Shown: positions 1-9,042, numbered from the stretch's first letter. The stretch: DNA of 64,000 nucleotides from an uncultured Clostridia bacterium (GCA_937884995.1 CAKZZL010000012.1:17636-81635); one strand, 5' to 3'. Translations and numbers: made by a program. The notes: a model not told the origin generated them from the letters alone.

Positions 1-343
1 TCTGCTTGGCAGAGAAGATATGAGCGAGGATAATGAGAGAGCAAAAGCGGAAGCACTTGCAAATCCGGCTCCTGAAAAGTATCTGATAGTTGCCGACCAC
101 CAGCCATTTGAATTCAAGGAAAATATGGCAACGGGCACAGATTTGCAGCTTTCAGGTCACACACATGCAGGACAATTATTTCCACTCTGTTCTCTATATT
201 CTGTTATCGGCTATTCCTATGGTGATTTTCAGGATGGCGATGTCTTGATGAATGTCAGCGCCGGTGCCTGCGGTTGGCGAGTACCTTTCAGGACAGAAAA
301 GCATTGCTATTTTGACGTTATCAATTTGGAACCTAAAAAGTAA
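1..343 (+). CDS. Metallophosphoesterase, C-terminal part (5' truncated by window edge)
   Basis: The frame is already open at the left edge (L-L-G-R-E-D before the first Met at 20), so only the last ~113 residues of the protein are present. The segment GHTHAGQLFP is the C-terminal metal-binding His motif of calcineurin-like phosphoesterases of the YaeI/YkuE type, and the preceding GRED resembles the 'GRDD' motif of that group. These are usually membrane-associated hydrolases with two metal ions; the N-terminal metal motifs would lie outside the window. Substrate cannot be told. The gene is followed directly by an intrinsic terminator. Confidence 0.85.
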   Translation, partial: LLGREDMSEDNERAKAEALANPAPEKYLIVADHQPFEFKENMATGTDLQLSGHTHAGQLFPLCSLYSVIGYSYGDFQDGDVLMNVSAGACGWRVPFRTEKHCYFDVINLEPKK

Positions 344-349
344 AAAGTT

Positions 350-385
350 AGCGCCGGCTGAGAGTCGGCGCTATGTGTTTTTTCC
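350..385 (+). terminator. Intrinsic terminator after the phosphoesterase gene
   Basis: AGCGCCG (350-356) pairs with CGGCGCT (366-372) around a 9-nt loop; a T-rich stretch with TTTTTT follows. It ends the rightward transcript before the convergent gene at 414-1055. Confidence 0.8.
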
Positions 386-413
386 GAAAAATAAATTTTC
401 ATTTTAAGAAAAG

Positions 414-1055
414 TCAATTTTTTCCCGCAGGTACGGAGTTAGCATATATCTTGTGCATTGTTTCATCATCATAATGAGTATCTAAAAATTCCTCATAACG
501 ATTTCGTGGCTCAATGCCCTCTGCACGCTGATTCATCCGTATTCCTGCTGTTGCAGAAAGGAATGCATCAAATATTAAAAATGTGATAAATCCATATATG
601 ATAATGTTCTCGAACGGAATATTTACCTTATCAAATACTGAGCTGAAAAGAGGAATAATCAATTTGACCCAACCAATACCGAGAAAGCCCCAGAAGAGAG
701 AATACAAAAGGCATACTCTTCCGTTTATATTAAGCGGCAGATGGCTGTAATCCCAGGCAACTGTATGGAAAAAGGTTTCCTGACCCCATGAGCAGATATA
801 TTCAACAACTGTACCGCTTAAAAAGGATATCAAAAATACCTTCCACAATTGCGAATGTTCAAAATTAACCAATATAAGGGTGAGAAGCACTGCCCCCATC
901 CCGTAAGCAATGCTCAGATGACCGAGCACCAGTGCTTTTCTGCTTTCAATAAATCCGTTTTTTATGAGACACCACAATGTTTCAACTCCATAGCCTATAT
1001 AACAGGCTGCTATGAATATCCAAACGTATTGGAAGAAATTATACTTGAAAGTCAT
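414..1055 (-). CDS. CmpB/DUF1113-type integral membrane protein (putative ABC-transporter type IV family)
   Basis: 213 residues with about five hydrophobic segments. The central block S-F-L-S-G-T-V-V-E-Y-I, then WDYSHLPLNINGRVCL and a following hydrophobic S-L-F-W-G-F segment, is the signature of the PF06541 family (formerly DUF1113), whose members are small membrane proteins of unknown function once linked to ABC transport. It is divergent from the TetR-type gene at 1200 and shares a promoter region with it, which suggests that the regulator controls it. No ATPase or other transporter part is adjacent. Family call is firm; function is unknown. Confidence 0.8.
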   Translation of the reverse strand: MTFKYNFFQYVWIFIAACYIGYGVETLWCLIKNGFIESRKALVLGHLSIAYGMGAVLLTLILVNFEHSQLWKVFLISFLSGTVVEYICSWGQETFFHTVAWDYSHLPLNINGRVCLLYSLFWGFLGIGWVKLIIPLFSSVFDKVNIPFENIIIYGFITFLIFDAFLSATAGIRMNQRAEGIEPRNRYEEFLDTHYDDETMHKIYANSVPAGKN

Positions 1056-1090
1056 TTAATATCCATCTCTTTCCTTTACAATAAAAGCGT

Positions 1091-1143
1091 TTGACTTATA
1101 CTCATTTGTGTATTATAATACGATCGTGTAAGATTAAAGTCAA
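1091..1143. promoter_or_regulatory. Overlapping divergent promoters for the CmpB-like gene and tetR, with candidate operator
   Basis: Rightward: TTGACT (1091-1096), 17 bp, TATAAT (1114-1119). Leftward, on the other strand: TTGACT (complement of 1138-1143), 17 bp, TATTAT (complement of 1115-1120). The two -10 boxes sit on top of each other, so the promoters are mutually exclusive. The perfect palindrome ACGATCGT at 1120-1127 inside the leftward spacer is a plausible TetR-family operator half-site pair. Confidence 0.65.
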
Positions 1144-1199
1144 TTACCAATATTCCCAAAACAATGTAATAATACTCAAAAGAGAGGATTTCGTGTAAT

Positions 1200-1769
1200 A
1201 TGAGTGAAGACAGACGAATCAGAAAGACAAAAACTTCCATAAAAAGTTCACTTATAGATTTGTTAAAGACTAAGCCTATTAACCAGATTTCCGTTACTGA
1301 GCTCACTTCAAAGGCGGATATAAGCAGAAAAACATTTTATCTCCACTATAACTCTATATTTGAGGCCAAGGAGGATATTGATAACGACCTGATACAAAGA
1401 CTCAAGCGCCTCATTTCAACCATAATTTCAGACGCGCACAAAATTGAAGAAAAGAATATACTTCTCTTTTTTAAGCAAGTTGATGCAAGCATAAGAGAAC
1501 ACAAGCAGCTTGTTGATTATTTCATGATGAATTCGAGACAATCATCCCTCTATTCAAAAGTTAAGCACTTATTGAAAGAATCCGTGCTCGAAATTGTAAA
1601 TTCTGACAGCAGCGATGCAGTCTATAACAACTACCTGGCAGAATTCATAGTAAATGGTATTTTGTCCACTTACATTGAGTGGAATAACCGCAAGAGAGAC
1701 ATATCAGATGAGGAATTAAACTCTTTGCTTACAAGGCTTTGTGCATCCGTCGTCGAAATGATAAAATAA
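1200..1769 (+). CDS. TetR/AcrR family transcriptional regulator
   Basis: 189 residues. An N-terminal helix-turn-helix of TetR type covers about residues 10-55 (K-T-K-x-S-I-K-S-S-L-I-D-L-L, then ISVTELTSKADISRKTFYLHY, with the family's typical F-Y-x-H-Y end). The C-terminal ligand/dimer domain looks like the TetR_C_8-type domain found with clostridial regulators. The gene is divergent from a small membrane protein and its promoter overlaps that gene's promoter, so autoregulation plus control of the neighbour is the likely job. The start ATG follows AGAGAGG. The inducing ligand is unknown. Confidence 0.88.
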   Translation: MSEDRRIRKTKTSIKSSLIDLLKTKPINQISVTELTSKADISRKTFYLHYNSIFEAKEDIDNDLIQRLKRLISTIISDAHKIEEKNILLFFKQVDASIREHKQLVDYFMMNSRQSSLYSKVKHLLKESVLEIVNSDSSDAVYNNYLAEFIVNGILSTYIEWNNRKRDISDEELNSLLTRLCASVVEMIK

Positions 1770-1795
1770 GGTGAAAGAGAAAAGCTTCATTAAAG

Positions 1796-1833
1796 AAAAC
1801 CGCCCTACCCAAATTTAGGCAAGGCGGTTTTTC
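1796..1833. terminator. Bidirectional intrinsic terminator between tetR and the ZIP gene
   Basis: AAAACCGCC (1796-1804) pairs with GGCGGTTTT (1823-1831). T residues follow on the plus strand, and the A-rich left flank gives a T-rich tail on the minus strand, so it can end both convergent transcripts. Confidence 0.75.
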
Positions 1834-1883
1834 AAACTGAATATGAACAATGCTTTTCTCCGGCTAATCTTATACAAATATTT

Positions 1884-2651
1884 TTACCCAAAGTATACAT
1901 CCAGAATCATCATCAAAACAAAGCCGATTGCAAGCCCGATAGTTGCGATATTTGAATGATCTCCGACTTGTGAGTCAGGAATCAATTCCTCCACGACAAC
2001 ATAAATCATCGCGCCTGCTGCAAATGCCAGAAGGTAAGGCAATGCATTCAGGATGACACCCGTCAGCAATATTGTGATAAGGCCGAAAACCGGTTCAACC
2101 ACACCTGAAAGTGTACCGAGTAAAAAGGCTTTTACTTTTGATTTTCCCTCACTTTTAAGCGGCATTGATATAATTGCGCCCTCGGGGAAATTCTGAATTG
2201 CAATGCCGACAGATAACGCTGTAGCTGAAGCAAGCGTAATTTTTGAATTAGAGTTCAGCGCTGCAGCAAGTGTCACACCGACAGCCATGCCTTCAGGGAT
2301 ATTGTGAAGTGTTACGGCAAGCACCATCATAGTTGTCTTCTTTAAGCGACTTGTTTTAATGCCCTCTTGTGTTTTGTCAATATGCAAATGAGGAATGGTA
2401 GTGTCCAGAAGAAGTAGAAATGCCATACCAAGAAGAAAACCGACAGCAGCCGGGATAAACTTTAATTTATAGCCCTCTGCCATCTCGAGTGAAGGTATCA
2501 GAAGTGACCAAACGGAGGCGGCAACCATCACACCCGATGCAAAGCCAAGCAGAAGTTTCTCGATTTTTTCATTTATTTTGTTTTTCATGAAAAATACCAT
2601 TGCAGCACCGAGTGTGGTTCCGGCAAACGGTATCATAAGTCCCAAGAACAT
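1884..2651 (-). CDS. ZIP family divalent metal transporter (ZupT-like)
   Basis: About 255 residues with eight hydrophobic segments. The metal-translocating motifs are present: HNIPEG in the fourth helix, QNFPEG in the fifth, and a following V-V-E-E-L-I-P helix. A His-containing loop (IPHLHIDK) lies between helices three and four. Such proteins import Zn, Fe or Mn without ATP. The longest frame starts at 2666, but that ATG has no ribosome site; the ATG at 2651 is preceded by GGGGAAA at good spacing and is preferred. The upstream region carries palindromes resembling metal-regulator operators, which fits control by metal supply. Confidence 0.88.
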   Translation of the reverse strand: MFLGLMIPFAGTTLGAAMVFFMKNKINEKIEKLLLGFASGVMVAASVWSLLIPSLEMAEGYKLKFIPAAVGFLLGMAFLLLLDTTIPHLHIDKTQEGIKTSRLKKTTMMVLAVTLHNIPEGMAVGVTLAAALNSNSKITLASATALSVGIAIQNFPEGAIISMPLKSEGKSKVKAFLLGTLSGVVEPVFGLITILLTGVILNALPYLLAFAAGAMIYVVVEELIPDSQVGDHSNIATIGLAIGFVLMMILDVYFG

Positions 2652-2669
2652 TCTGCATTTCCCCATATA

Positions 2670-2702
2670 TTAATCCGATTAATTCAGTTAGCCTAGACTA
2701 AC
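2670..2702. promoter_or_regulatory. Candidate metal-responsive operator upstream of the ZIP gene
   Basis: Two inverted repeats lie just upstream of the ZIP start: TTAAT-ccg-ATTAA (2670-2682) and GTTAG-cctaga-CTAAC (2687-2702). The second resembles DtxR/MntR/IdeR-type boxes (TTAG...CTAA halves). The resemblance is by eye only; no regulator gene is adjacent. Confidence 0.4.
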
Positions 2703-2763
2703 CAAAAAGAATATATCACAGTCCAAATATCTTGTCAACTTTTTCAGTCGCTGGTTTTAGTTC

Positions 2764-2793
2764 TTGAAAAAGCATTTTCTCTTGGTATATAAT
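2764..2793 (+). promoter_or_regulatory. Promoter for the MATE gene
   Basis: TTGAAA (2764-2769), 18 bp, TATAAT (2788-2793), about 67 bp before the start codon. Confidence 0.6.
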
Positions 2794-2860
2794 ATCAAAG
2801 AAAGACGGAGATTCACCTGTCTCTGCTTACCATAATACAAGTTGTATAAAAAAGGAATAT

Positions 2861-4285
2861 ATGGCAAAAGATTATTTAAAAATGGTGCGTGATGGCGAAA
2901 AGCTGTCAGGCAGAGAACAATTTTCTATGATTTTCCGTCTCAGCTTGCCCACCATGCTTGCTCAAATATCAAGTGTAATAATGCAATATATTGATGCATC
3001 TATGGTCGGAAGACTTGGGCCAAACGATTCGGCATCCATCGGTTTAGTATCCTCAAGTACATGGCTTATTTGGGGTGTAAGTGCTGCTATCTGCACGGGT
3101 TTTACGGTTATGATAGCCAAAAAGATTGGTGCCAGGGATGAAAAAACAGCAAGAGATATTGCAAAGACCGGCATTTTCTTTTCACTCCTGCTTGGCATTA
3201 TTGTGGCTGTATTATCAGCCGCGGTCAGCGGAATACTGCCCGCTTTACTTGCGGGAAATGAGGACATCAGGAAAAACGCTTCGGTCTATTTTCTTGTTTT
3301 TTCAATAAGTTTGCCGATTTTTCAACTCAATACCTTTTCAATAGGTATGATTCAATGCAGCGGTAATATGAAGATGTCCGGCATCGCGGAGACAATCATA
3401 TGTGTTTTGGATGTTATTTATAATATGCTCCTTATATTCCCTGTAAGAGAGTATATCATTGCGGGGCATACAATTAAAGTATATGGTGCAGATCTCGGTG
3501 TCCTGGGTGCTGCTTTAGGCTCCTCATTGGCTGAGCTTACTGTCGTTATCTTCCTTCTCTATTATCTTATCAGAAAATCACCCGTTTTCAGGATACGAAG
3601 GGATGAAAAGCCAAAACTGTCTCTTTCGTATTTGCGTGCAGCAATCAAAATTGCGCTGCCCATCGCTGCAGAGCAGCTTGTAACATGTTCTGCGTATATA
3701 GCTATCACAAGAATTGTTTCGCCACTGGGTACTATTGCTCTGGCTGCCAACTCTTTTTCAATAACTGCCGAAAGTCTTTGCTATATGCCGGGATTCGGTA
3801 TAAGCTCAGCGTCTTCGACAATTATAGGGCAGTCAATCGGTGCAAGAAGAAGCGATCTCACCGGTAAACTTGGACGCAATGCGGTTATATCAGGAGTTGG
3901 TGTTATGGCAATCTGTGCTGTTCTTATGTACATATCAGCTCCGACTATGCTCTCTCTTTTAAGTCCAGATCCTGAAATACAGCAGCTGGGTGTAAAAGTC
4001 CTCAGAATTGAGGCATTTGCCGAGCCACTATATGCTGCGGCAATTGTTTCAACAGGAGTCTTCAGAGGTGCGGGCGATACAATTGTGCCGACATCCGTAA
4101 ATCTAATATGTATGTGGATGATACGTATTCCTTTTGCGGCCTTCTTATCAGTCAGACTGGGACTGGAAGGGGTCTGGATTGCAATGTGTACGGAATTATG
4201 CATCAGAGGTTTGCTTTTCATTATTCTTTTGTCGACAAGATTCAAGCGAAAAGTGGAAAACAACGCCTATATAGTTGAAGTATGA
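2861..4285 (+). CDS. MATE family efflux transporter
   Basis: 474 residues, 12 predicted membrane segments in two similar halves, the usual MATE length. The N-terminal part has the MatE pattern: L-S-L-P-T-M-L-A-Q, then I-D-A-S-M-V-G-R-L-G-P and the I-A-K-K-I-G-A-R-D loop; the second half repeats it with A-L-P-I-A-A-E-Q and I-I-G-Q-S-I-G-A-R-R. MATE proteins export cationic drugs or metabolites by Na+ or H+ antiport. It stands alone with its own promoter; AAGGA precedes the ATG. Substrate cannot be predicted. Confidence 0.92.
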   Translation: MAKDYLKMVRDGEKLSGREQFSMIFRLSLPTMLAQISSVIMQYIDASMVGRLGPNDSASIGLVSSSTWLIWGVSAAICTGFTVMIAKKIGARDEKTARDIAKTGIFFSLLLGIIVAVLSAAVSGILPALLAGNEDIRKNASVYFLVFSISLPIFQLNTFSIGMIQCSGNMKMSGIAETIICVLDVIYNMLLIFPVREYIIAGHTIKVYGADLGVLGAALGSSLAELTVVIFLLYYLIRKSPVFRIRRDEKPKLSLSYLRAAIKIALPIAAEQLVTCSAYIAITRIVSPLGTIALAANSFSITAESLCYMPGFGISSASSTIIGQSIGARRSDLTGKLGRNAVISGVGVMAICAVLMYISAPTMLSLLSPDPEIQQLGVKVLRIEAFAEPLYAAAIVSTGVFRGAGDTIVPTSVNLICMWMIRIPFAAFLSVRLGLEGVWIAMCTELCIRGLLFIILLSTRFKRKVENNAYIVEV

Positions 4286-4357
4286 TGGCTAAGCATGTCA
4301 GTTTGCACAATTAACAGCGATATTTTTTTACAAATTGTGACAAAATAGGCAATTCGA

Positions 4358-4386
4358 TTGATTTTATATATCCGATATGTTAAAAT
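4358..4386 (+). promoter_or_regulatory. Promoter for the oligoendopeptidase gene
   Basis: TTGATT (4358-4363), 17 bp, TAAAAT (4381-4386), about 40 bp before the start codon. Confidence 0.55.
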
Positions 4387-4424
4387 TAATAAGTATTTAA
4401 AGATTTTTAGTGGAAGAGTGTTTT

Positions 4425-6128
4425 ATGAAATTTTCAGAAATGCAATATCATCGTCCCGATATCGTTAAGGTTAAAGAGAAGATTGACGATTTTACGGACA
4501 AACTTAAAAATTCCGGCAATTATGAAAATGCGCGAGAAATATTTACTGAATTTGATAAATATAACAGGCATATTCAAACATTAGCTACTCTTGCACACAT
4601 ACGTCACACAATAAACACAAACGATAAATATTATAACGATGAGAATTCTTTTTGGGACTCTGTTACACCCGAGATAACCGAGCATGTTCAGGCCTGGACC
4701 ATGGCATTGCTGAAAAGCCCTTTCCGCAATGATTTTGAAAAAGAATTCGGCAAAGTTCTATTTCTCAATGCCGAAATAGAACTGAAGACATTCTCACCTG
4801 AGATTATTCCGGAACTTCAGGAAGAAAACAACCTTGTTACGGAATACGGTAAATTAATTGCAAGTGCCCAGATTCCTTTTAACGGCAAGACATATACAAT
4901 ATCCCAGCTTTCCCCTTTTAAGAACGATTCTGATGATAATATCAGACTTGCAGCTTGGAAGGCCGATGGTAACTGGTATAAGCAAAATCAGGCACAGCTT
5001 GATTCCATTTACGACAAACTCGTTCATCTGAGGAACAATATAGCAAGGAAACTGGGTTATGAGAATTTTGTAGAACTTGGTTACTACAGAATGGGCAGGA
5101 ATTGCTATTCCAAAGATGATGTTGAAAAATTCCGCGCTGCAGTCAGGGAATATCTTGTCCCTGTAGCAGACGGCATATATCGTGAGCAGGCAAAAAGACT
5201 CGGCAAACAATATCCTATGAGTTTTGCGGACAATGCTCTCAGCTTCCGTTCAGGAAATCCCAAGCCATCAGGTGGTCCCGACGAGATACTTTTGGCAGCT
5301 AAAAAGTTTTATGATTCTCTGTCTCCGGAGACTTCTGAATTCTGGAACAAAATGCTTGAGGATGAACTTTTGGATCTTCTTTCCACTGAAGGTAAGATGG
5401 GCGGAGGTTACTGCACGGGGCTTTATGATTATAATGTTCCTTTTATATTTGCTAACTTTAATGGTACAAGTTCCGATGTGAAAACGGTAACTCATGAAGC
5501 CGGACATGCATTTGCAGACTGGATGAACAGCAAGCGCGTACCGATGAAGACAATATGGCCTAGTATGGAAGGCTGTGAAGTTCATTCCATGTCCATGGAG
5601 TTCTTTGCATGGAGAAACGCCCGGGATTTCTTCGGAGATGACACAAGAAAATTCCTTTACAGTCATTTGGCAGGTTCGCTCACATTCATTCCTTACGGAA
5701 CTATGGTTGATCATTTCCAGCACATTGTTTATGAAAATCCGGATATGACACCTGCACAGCGTCATGAAAGCTGGAAAAATTTACTTGAAATATACATGCC
5801 CTGGATGAAACTTGATGGTGAGATTCCATTTTATTCAGAAGGCCAGGGATGGCAAAGACAATTACATATATATCAGGTTCCTTTCTATTATATAGACTAT
5901 TGTCTTGCACAGACAGTTGCTCTTGAGTTCTGGGCAATGATACAAGAGGATTCCGATAATGCATGGAATCATTATATGGCATACACAAAGCAAGGCGGCA
6001 GTAAGGTCTTCACAGAGCTTTTAGCATCTGCCGATCTTGAAAGTCCGTTTGATGAAAATTGCCTTAAACATGTGTCTGCCAAAGCAAATCAATGGCTTGC
6101 AGATTATGATCTCAGCGGTATTGAATAA
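4425..6128 (+). CDS. M3 family oligoendopeptidase (PepF-like)
   Basis: 567 residues. The zinc site THEAGHAFADW (HExxH form) lies near residue 365, with the downstream Glu in H-S-M-S-M-E-F-F. Length and motifs fit the M3B oligoendopeptidase F group, cytoplasmic zinc enzymes that cut imported peptides of about 6-17 residues. A GTG at 4410 would give a longer frame, but GGAAGAG sits six bases before the ATG at 4425. Its stop codon overlaps the start of the next gene (TAATG), and an oligopeptide importer follows, so it probably digests the peptides that system brings in. Confidence 0.92.
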   Translation: MKFSEMQYHRPDIVKVKEKIDDFTDKLKNSGNYENAREIFTEFDKYNRHIQTLATLAHIRHTINTNDKYYNDENSFWDSVTPEITEHVQAWTMALLKSPFRNDFEKEFGKVLFLNAEIELKTFSPEIIPELQEENNLVTEYGKLIASAQIPFNGKTYTISQLSPFKNDSDDNIRLAAWKADGNWYKQNQAQLDSIYDKLVHLRNNIARKLGYENFVELGYYRMGRNCYSKDDVEKFRAAVREYLVPVADGIYREQAKRLGKQYPMSFADNALSFRSGNPKPSGGPDEILLAAKKFYDSLSPETSEFWNKMLEDELLDLLSTEGKMGGGYCTGLYDYNVPFIFANFNGTSSDVKTVTHEAGHAFADWMNSKRVPMKTIWPSMEGCEVHSMSMEFFAWRNARDFFGDDTRKFLYSHLAGSLTFIPYGTMVDHFQHIVYENPDMTPAQRHESWKNLLEIYMPWMKLDGEIPFYSEGQGWQRQLHIYQVPFYYIDYCLAQTVALEFWAMIQEDSDNAWNHYMAYTKQGGSKVFTELLASADLESPFDENCLKHVSAKANQWLADYDLSGIE

Positions 6129-6652
6129 TGAAAAATCCAAAAAAATGGGATTATATCAATGACTTTAAGATGACAGCCGACGGCAAGTACACATACATGG
6201 GAGATTGGTACTGTGTCGCTGATAAAGAGTCTTATAGGAAAACTTATATATTTTTTTCATTGATAGCTTTTATAAACACAGGGCTTGTTATCGCCACGGG
6301 CCTCATAAATGCAGCCGGCATGAATAACACCTTTTATGTAATACTCCCCTACGTCGCACAAGTCTGCTCCGTATTTTCTCTACTATGGAAATCAATCAGA
6401 CTTATAAGTTCAGGGAAAAAGATAAAAGCATATGTCTATGAAACTGCCGTGCAAGGGATTCCCGCAGCATTGATATCACTCTTTATTTTCAGTTTGGTAA
6501 CTTTGCTCTCATCAGTCATATTTTTAATATTGCATGGTTTCGAGGGCAAAACAGCTTTATGTGTTTTGTTTATAATTCTTCAAATTCTGACAGCTTTATC
6601 TGCATTTCTTTCAAAGAATTTTTATAAGAAACAAAGATGGGCAAAACTTTAA
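6128..6652 (+). CDS. Hypothetical membrane protein, coupled to the oligoendopeptidase
   Basis: 174 residues, start overlapping the stop of the upstream peptidase gene (TAATG), which suggests translational coupling. After a ~38-residue polar N-terminus with aromatic residues there are four hydrophobic segments, and the C-terminus is basic (K-N-F-Y-K-K-Q-R-W). I recognise no family. The coupling to a peptidase and the peptide transporter downstream suggest a helper role in peptide use, but that is inference. Confidence 0.7.
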   Translation: MKNPKKWDYINDFKMTADGKYTYMGDWYCVADKESYRKTYIFFSLIAFINTGLVIATGLINAAGMNNTFYVILPYVAQVCSVFSLLWKSIRLISSGKKIKAYVYETAVQGIPAALISLFIFSLVTLLSSVIFLILHGFEGKTALCVLFIILQILTALSAFLSKNFYKKQRWAKL

Positions 6653-6712
6653 CCGAGTCATTTCATGGCGAAAGCCAATAAATAAAATCTTATACAAAGG
6701 AGAGAAAATGAA

Positions 6713-8959
6713 ATGAAAAAAGTTATTGCGGTCTTATTAGTGCTCGTAATGGTAGTTTCCGTTTTCGCAGCATGCGGTAAGACAGGTACAAACGACAAGA
6801 CAGAAGAAAGTAAGCCTATAGTAGTTGGTTACTCAAACTTCTCCAGTAAGTTCTCACCATTCTTTGCTGAGACAGCTTACGATTTGGATGTAGCTAACAT
6901 GACCACTATCTCATTACTTACCACTGACCGTCAGGGTGCTGTTGTTGAACTTGGTAAAACAGGCGAAACACGTGCTTACAACGGAACAGATTATAAGTAT
7001 GAAGGCCCTGCTGATCTTAAAATCACTGAGAATGATGACGGAACAGTTTATTATGACTTTGAACTTCGTGATAACATCAAATTCTCAGATGGTGAAGCAT
7101 TAACAGTTGATGACGTTATTTTCTCAATGTATGTTCAGGCTGATCCTACATTTGACGGTACTTCAACATTTTTTGCTCTTCCTATAGAAGGTATGGAAGA
7201 ATACCGTGCAGGTATGGCTTCTCTTTTAAGCCTTATGTATGCTGCAGGAAGAGAGAACACAGACTTCACAAACTGGACAGAAGAAGATCAGACAAAGTTC
7301 TGGGAAGACCTTGACACAGCCGGTGCAGCTTTCGTTCAGGAAATCGTTGATTACTGCGAAGAAAACGGCTATGCTGAAGGCGTTTCCGCTTCTCTTGGTG
7401 CTTGGGGATTTGAAGTTCCTGAAGATGCAGATGCATTAGCAGGCTTCTACGTCATGGTAGATGAATATGGTGGAGACCTTGCTTCACTTTCATCAGCTGA
7501 AACTGCCGGTTCATCTCTTGCTGATCTTGGATTTGATCCTTCAGATTATGCTATAGGTATTAAGACCGGTGATTCTGCTGAAAACATCACAGGTATCATT
7601 AAGACAGGTGAAAACACACTTCGTGTTGTTCTTACTGAAATTGATGCTACAGCAATTTACACTCTCGGCACAGTTATCGCTCCTCTTCATTACTACGGCG
7701 ATACAGCAAAATATGACTATGATAAGAATCAATTCGGCTTTGACAAGGGTGATCTTTCAAGCGTACGCGCAAAGACATCTGAGCCTCTCGGCGCTGGTCC
7801 ATACAAGTTCCAGAAGTTCGAAAACGGCGTAGTTTACTTTGAAGCAAATGAAGATTACTATCTTGGCACTCCGAAAACTGCTAACATTCAATTCAAAGAA
7901 ATGTCCGATGAAGACAAGCTTAACGGCGTTCTTACCGGCTCTATCGATCTTACAGAACCTTCCTTCTCACTTGATGCAGCTAAAGCTATTGCAGAAGCTA
8001 ACTCAAATGGCGAAGTTACAGGCGACAAGATTACAACTGACACAGTTAACAACCTTGGTTACGGCTATCTTGGAATTTCAGCTAAAGCTGTAAACGTTGG
8101 TGGCGAACTTGGTTCAGATGCTTCCAAGAATCTTCGTAAAGCATTTGCTACTGTATTTGCTAACTTCCGTGACGTAACAGTTGACTCATATTATGGCGAA
8201 GCTGCTTCCGTAATCAACTATCCTATTTCCGATACATCATGGGCTGCTCCTCAGAAGACAGACGCTAACTATGCTATTGCATTCTCAAAGGATGTTGACG
8301 GAAATGAAATCTACACATCAGATATGGATGCTGATGCTAAGACAGAAGCTGCATTAAAGGCTGCTCTCGGTTTCTTTGAGGCTGCCGGATATACAGTTGC
8401 TGACGGCAAAGTAACAGCTGCTCCTGCCGGTGCTAAGATGGAATACGAAGTATGGATTCCTGCAGACGGTACAGGCGACCACCCATCATTCATGATGCTT
8501 AACCTTGCTTCTGATGCTCTTGCAACAATCGGCATCACTCTTACAGTTAAAGACCTTGCTGATTCTTCAGAACTTTGGACAAGCATTGAAGCTGACCAGG
8601 TACCAATGTGGTGCGCAGCTTGGGGTGCTTCTCCGGATCCTGATATGTATCAGGTTTACTATTCAGGCGTTGAATCAGGCAAAGATCCAGGTGGTTCAAA
8701 CTATATGTATGATATAGCTGATCCTACTCTTGACAAACTTATTATGGATGCTCGTTCAAGCTTTGACCAGGCTTACAGAAAGACCATCTATAAGAATTGC
8801 CTTGACATCATCGTTGACTGGGCTGTTGAGATTCCTGTATATCAGAGACAGAATGCTGTTATATTCTCAACTGAGAGAGTTAACATAGACTCTGTTACTC
8901 CTGATATCACACCATACTATGGCTGGATGGCAGAAATTCAGAATCTCGAACTCAAATAA
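6713..8959 (+). CDS. Oligopeptide ABC transporter substrate-binding lipoprotein (SBP family 5)
   Basis: 748 residues. A signal peptide ends in the lipobox V-F-A-A-C, with Cys21 as lipidation site. The mature part has SBP_bac_5 features: N-D-D-G-T-V-Y-Y-D-F-E-L-R-D-N-I-K-F-S-D-G-E with V-D-D-V-I-F-S, and a late W-G-A-S-P-D-P-D-M block. It is about 200 residues longer than standard OppA, much of it an acidic insert near residues 150-270. Codon choice is strongly biased, as in highly expressed genes. It binds peptides outside the cell and hands them to the permeases encoded downstream. AAAGGAG lies ten bases before the ATG; a two-codon frame (ATG AAA TGA) starts five bases earlier and overlaps it. 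Confidence 0.92.
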   Translation: MKKVIAVLLVLVMVVSVFAACGKTGTNDKTEESKPIVVGYSNFSSKFSPFFAETAYDLDVANMTTISLLTTDRQGAVVELGKTGETRAYNGTDYKYEGPADLKITENDDGTVYYDFELRDNIKFSDGEALTVDDVIFSMYVQADPTFDGTSTFFALPIEGMEEYRAGMASLLSLMYAAGRENTDFTNWTEEDQTKFWEDLDTAGAAFVQEIVDYCEENGYAEGVSASLGAWGFEVPEDADALAGFYVMVDEYGGDLASLSSAETAGSSLADLGFDPSDYAIGIKTGDSAENITGIIKTGENTLRVVLTEIDATAIYTLGTVIAPLHYYGDTAKYDYDKNQFGFDKGDLSSVRAKTSEPLGAGPYKFQKFENGVVYFEANEDYYLGTPKTANIQFKEMSDEDKLNGVLTGSIDLTEPSFSLDAAKAIAEANSNGEVTGDKITTDTVNNLGYGYLGISAKAVNVGGELGSDASKNLRKAFATVFANFRDVTVDSYYGEAASVINYPISDTSWAAPQKTDANYAIAFSKDVDGNEIYTSDMDADAKTEAALKAALGFFEAAGYTVADGKVTAAPAGAKMEYEVWIPADGTGDHPSFMMLNLASDALATIGITLTVKDLADSSELWTSIEADQVPMWCAAWGASPDPDMYQVYYSGVESGKDPGGSNYMYDIADPTLDKLIMDARSSFDQAYRKTIYKNCLDIIVDWAVEIPVYQRQNAVIFSTERVNIDSVTPDITPYYGWMAEIQNLELK

Positions 8960-9008
8960 TCATTAATTCACTTAATTTCAATACTCTTGTTTATTGAGTG
9001 ATAAATCA

Positions 9009-9042
9009 GGAGGGTAGATAAGTTTATGCTTATCTGCCCTCC
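9009..9042 (+). other. Stable intercistronic stem-loop 1 (binding protein/permease junction)
   Basis: GGAGGGTAGATAAG (9009-9022) pairs with CTTATCTGCCCTCC (9029-9042), 14 pairs including one G-T, loop of six. No U-run follows directly, so it looks more like an mRNA-stabilising or partial-termination element than a full terminator. Confidence 0.6.
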
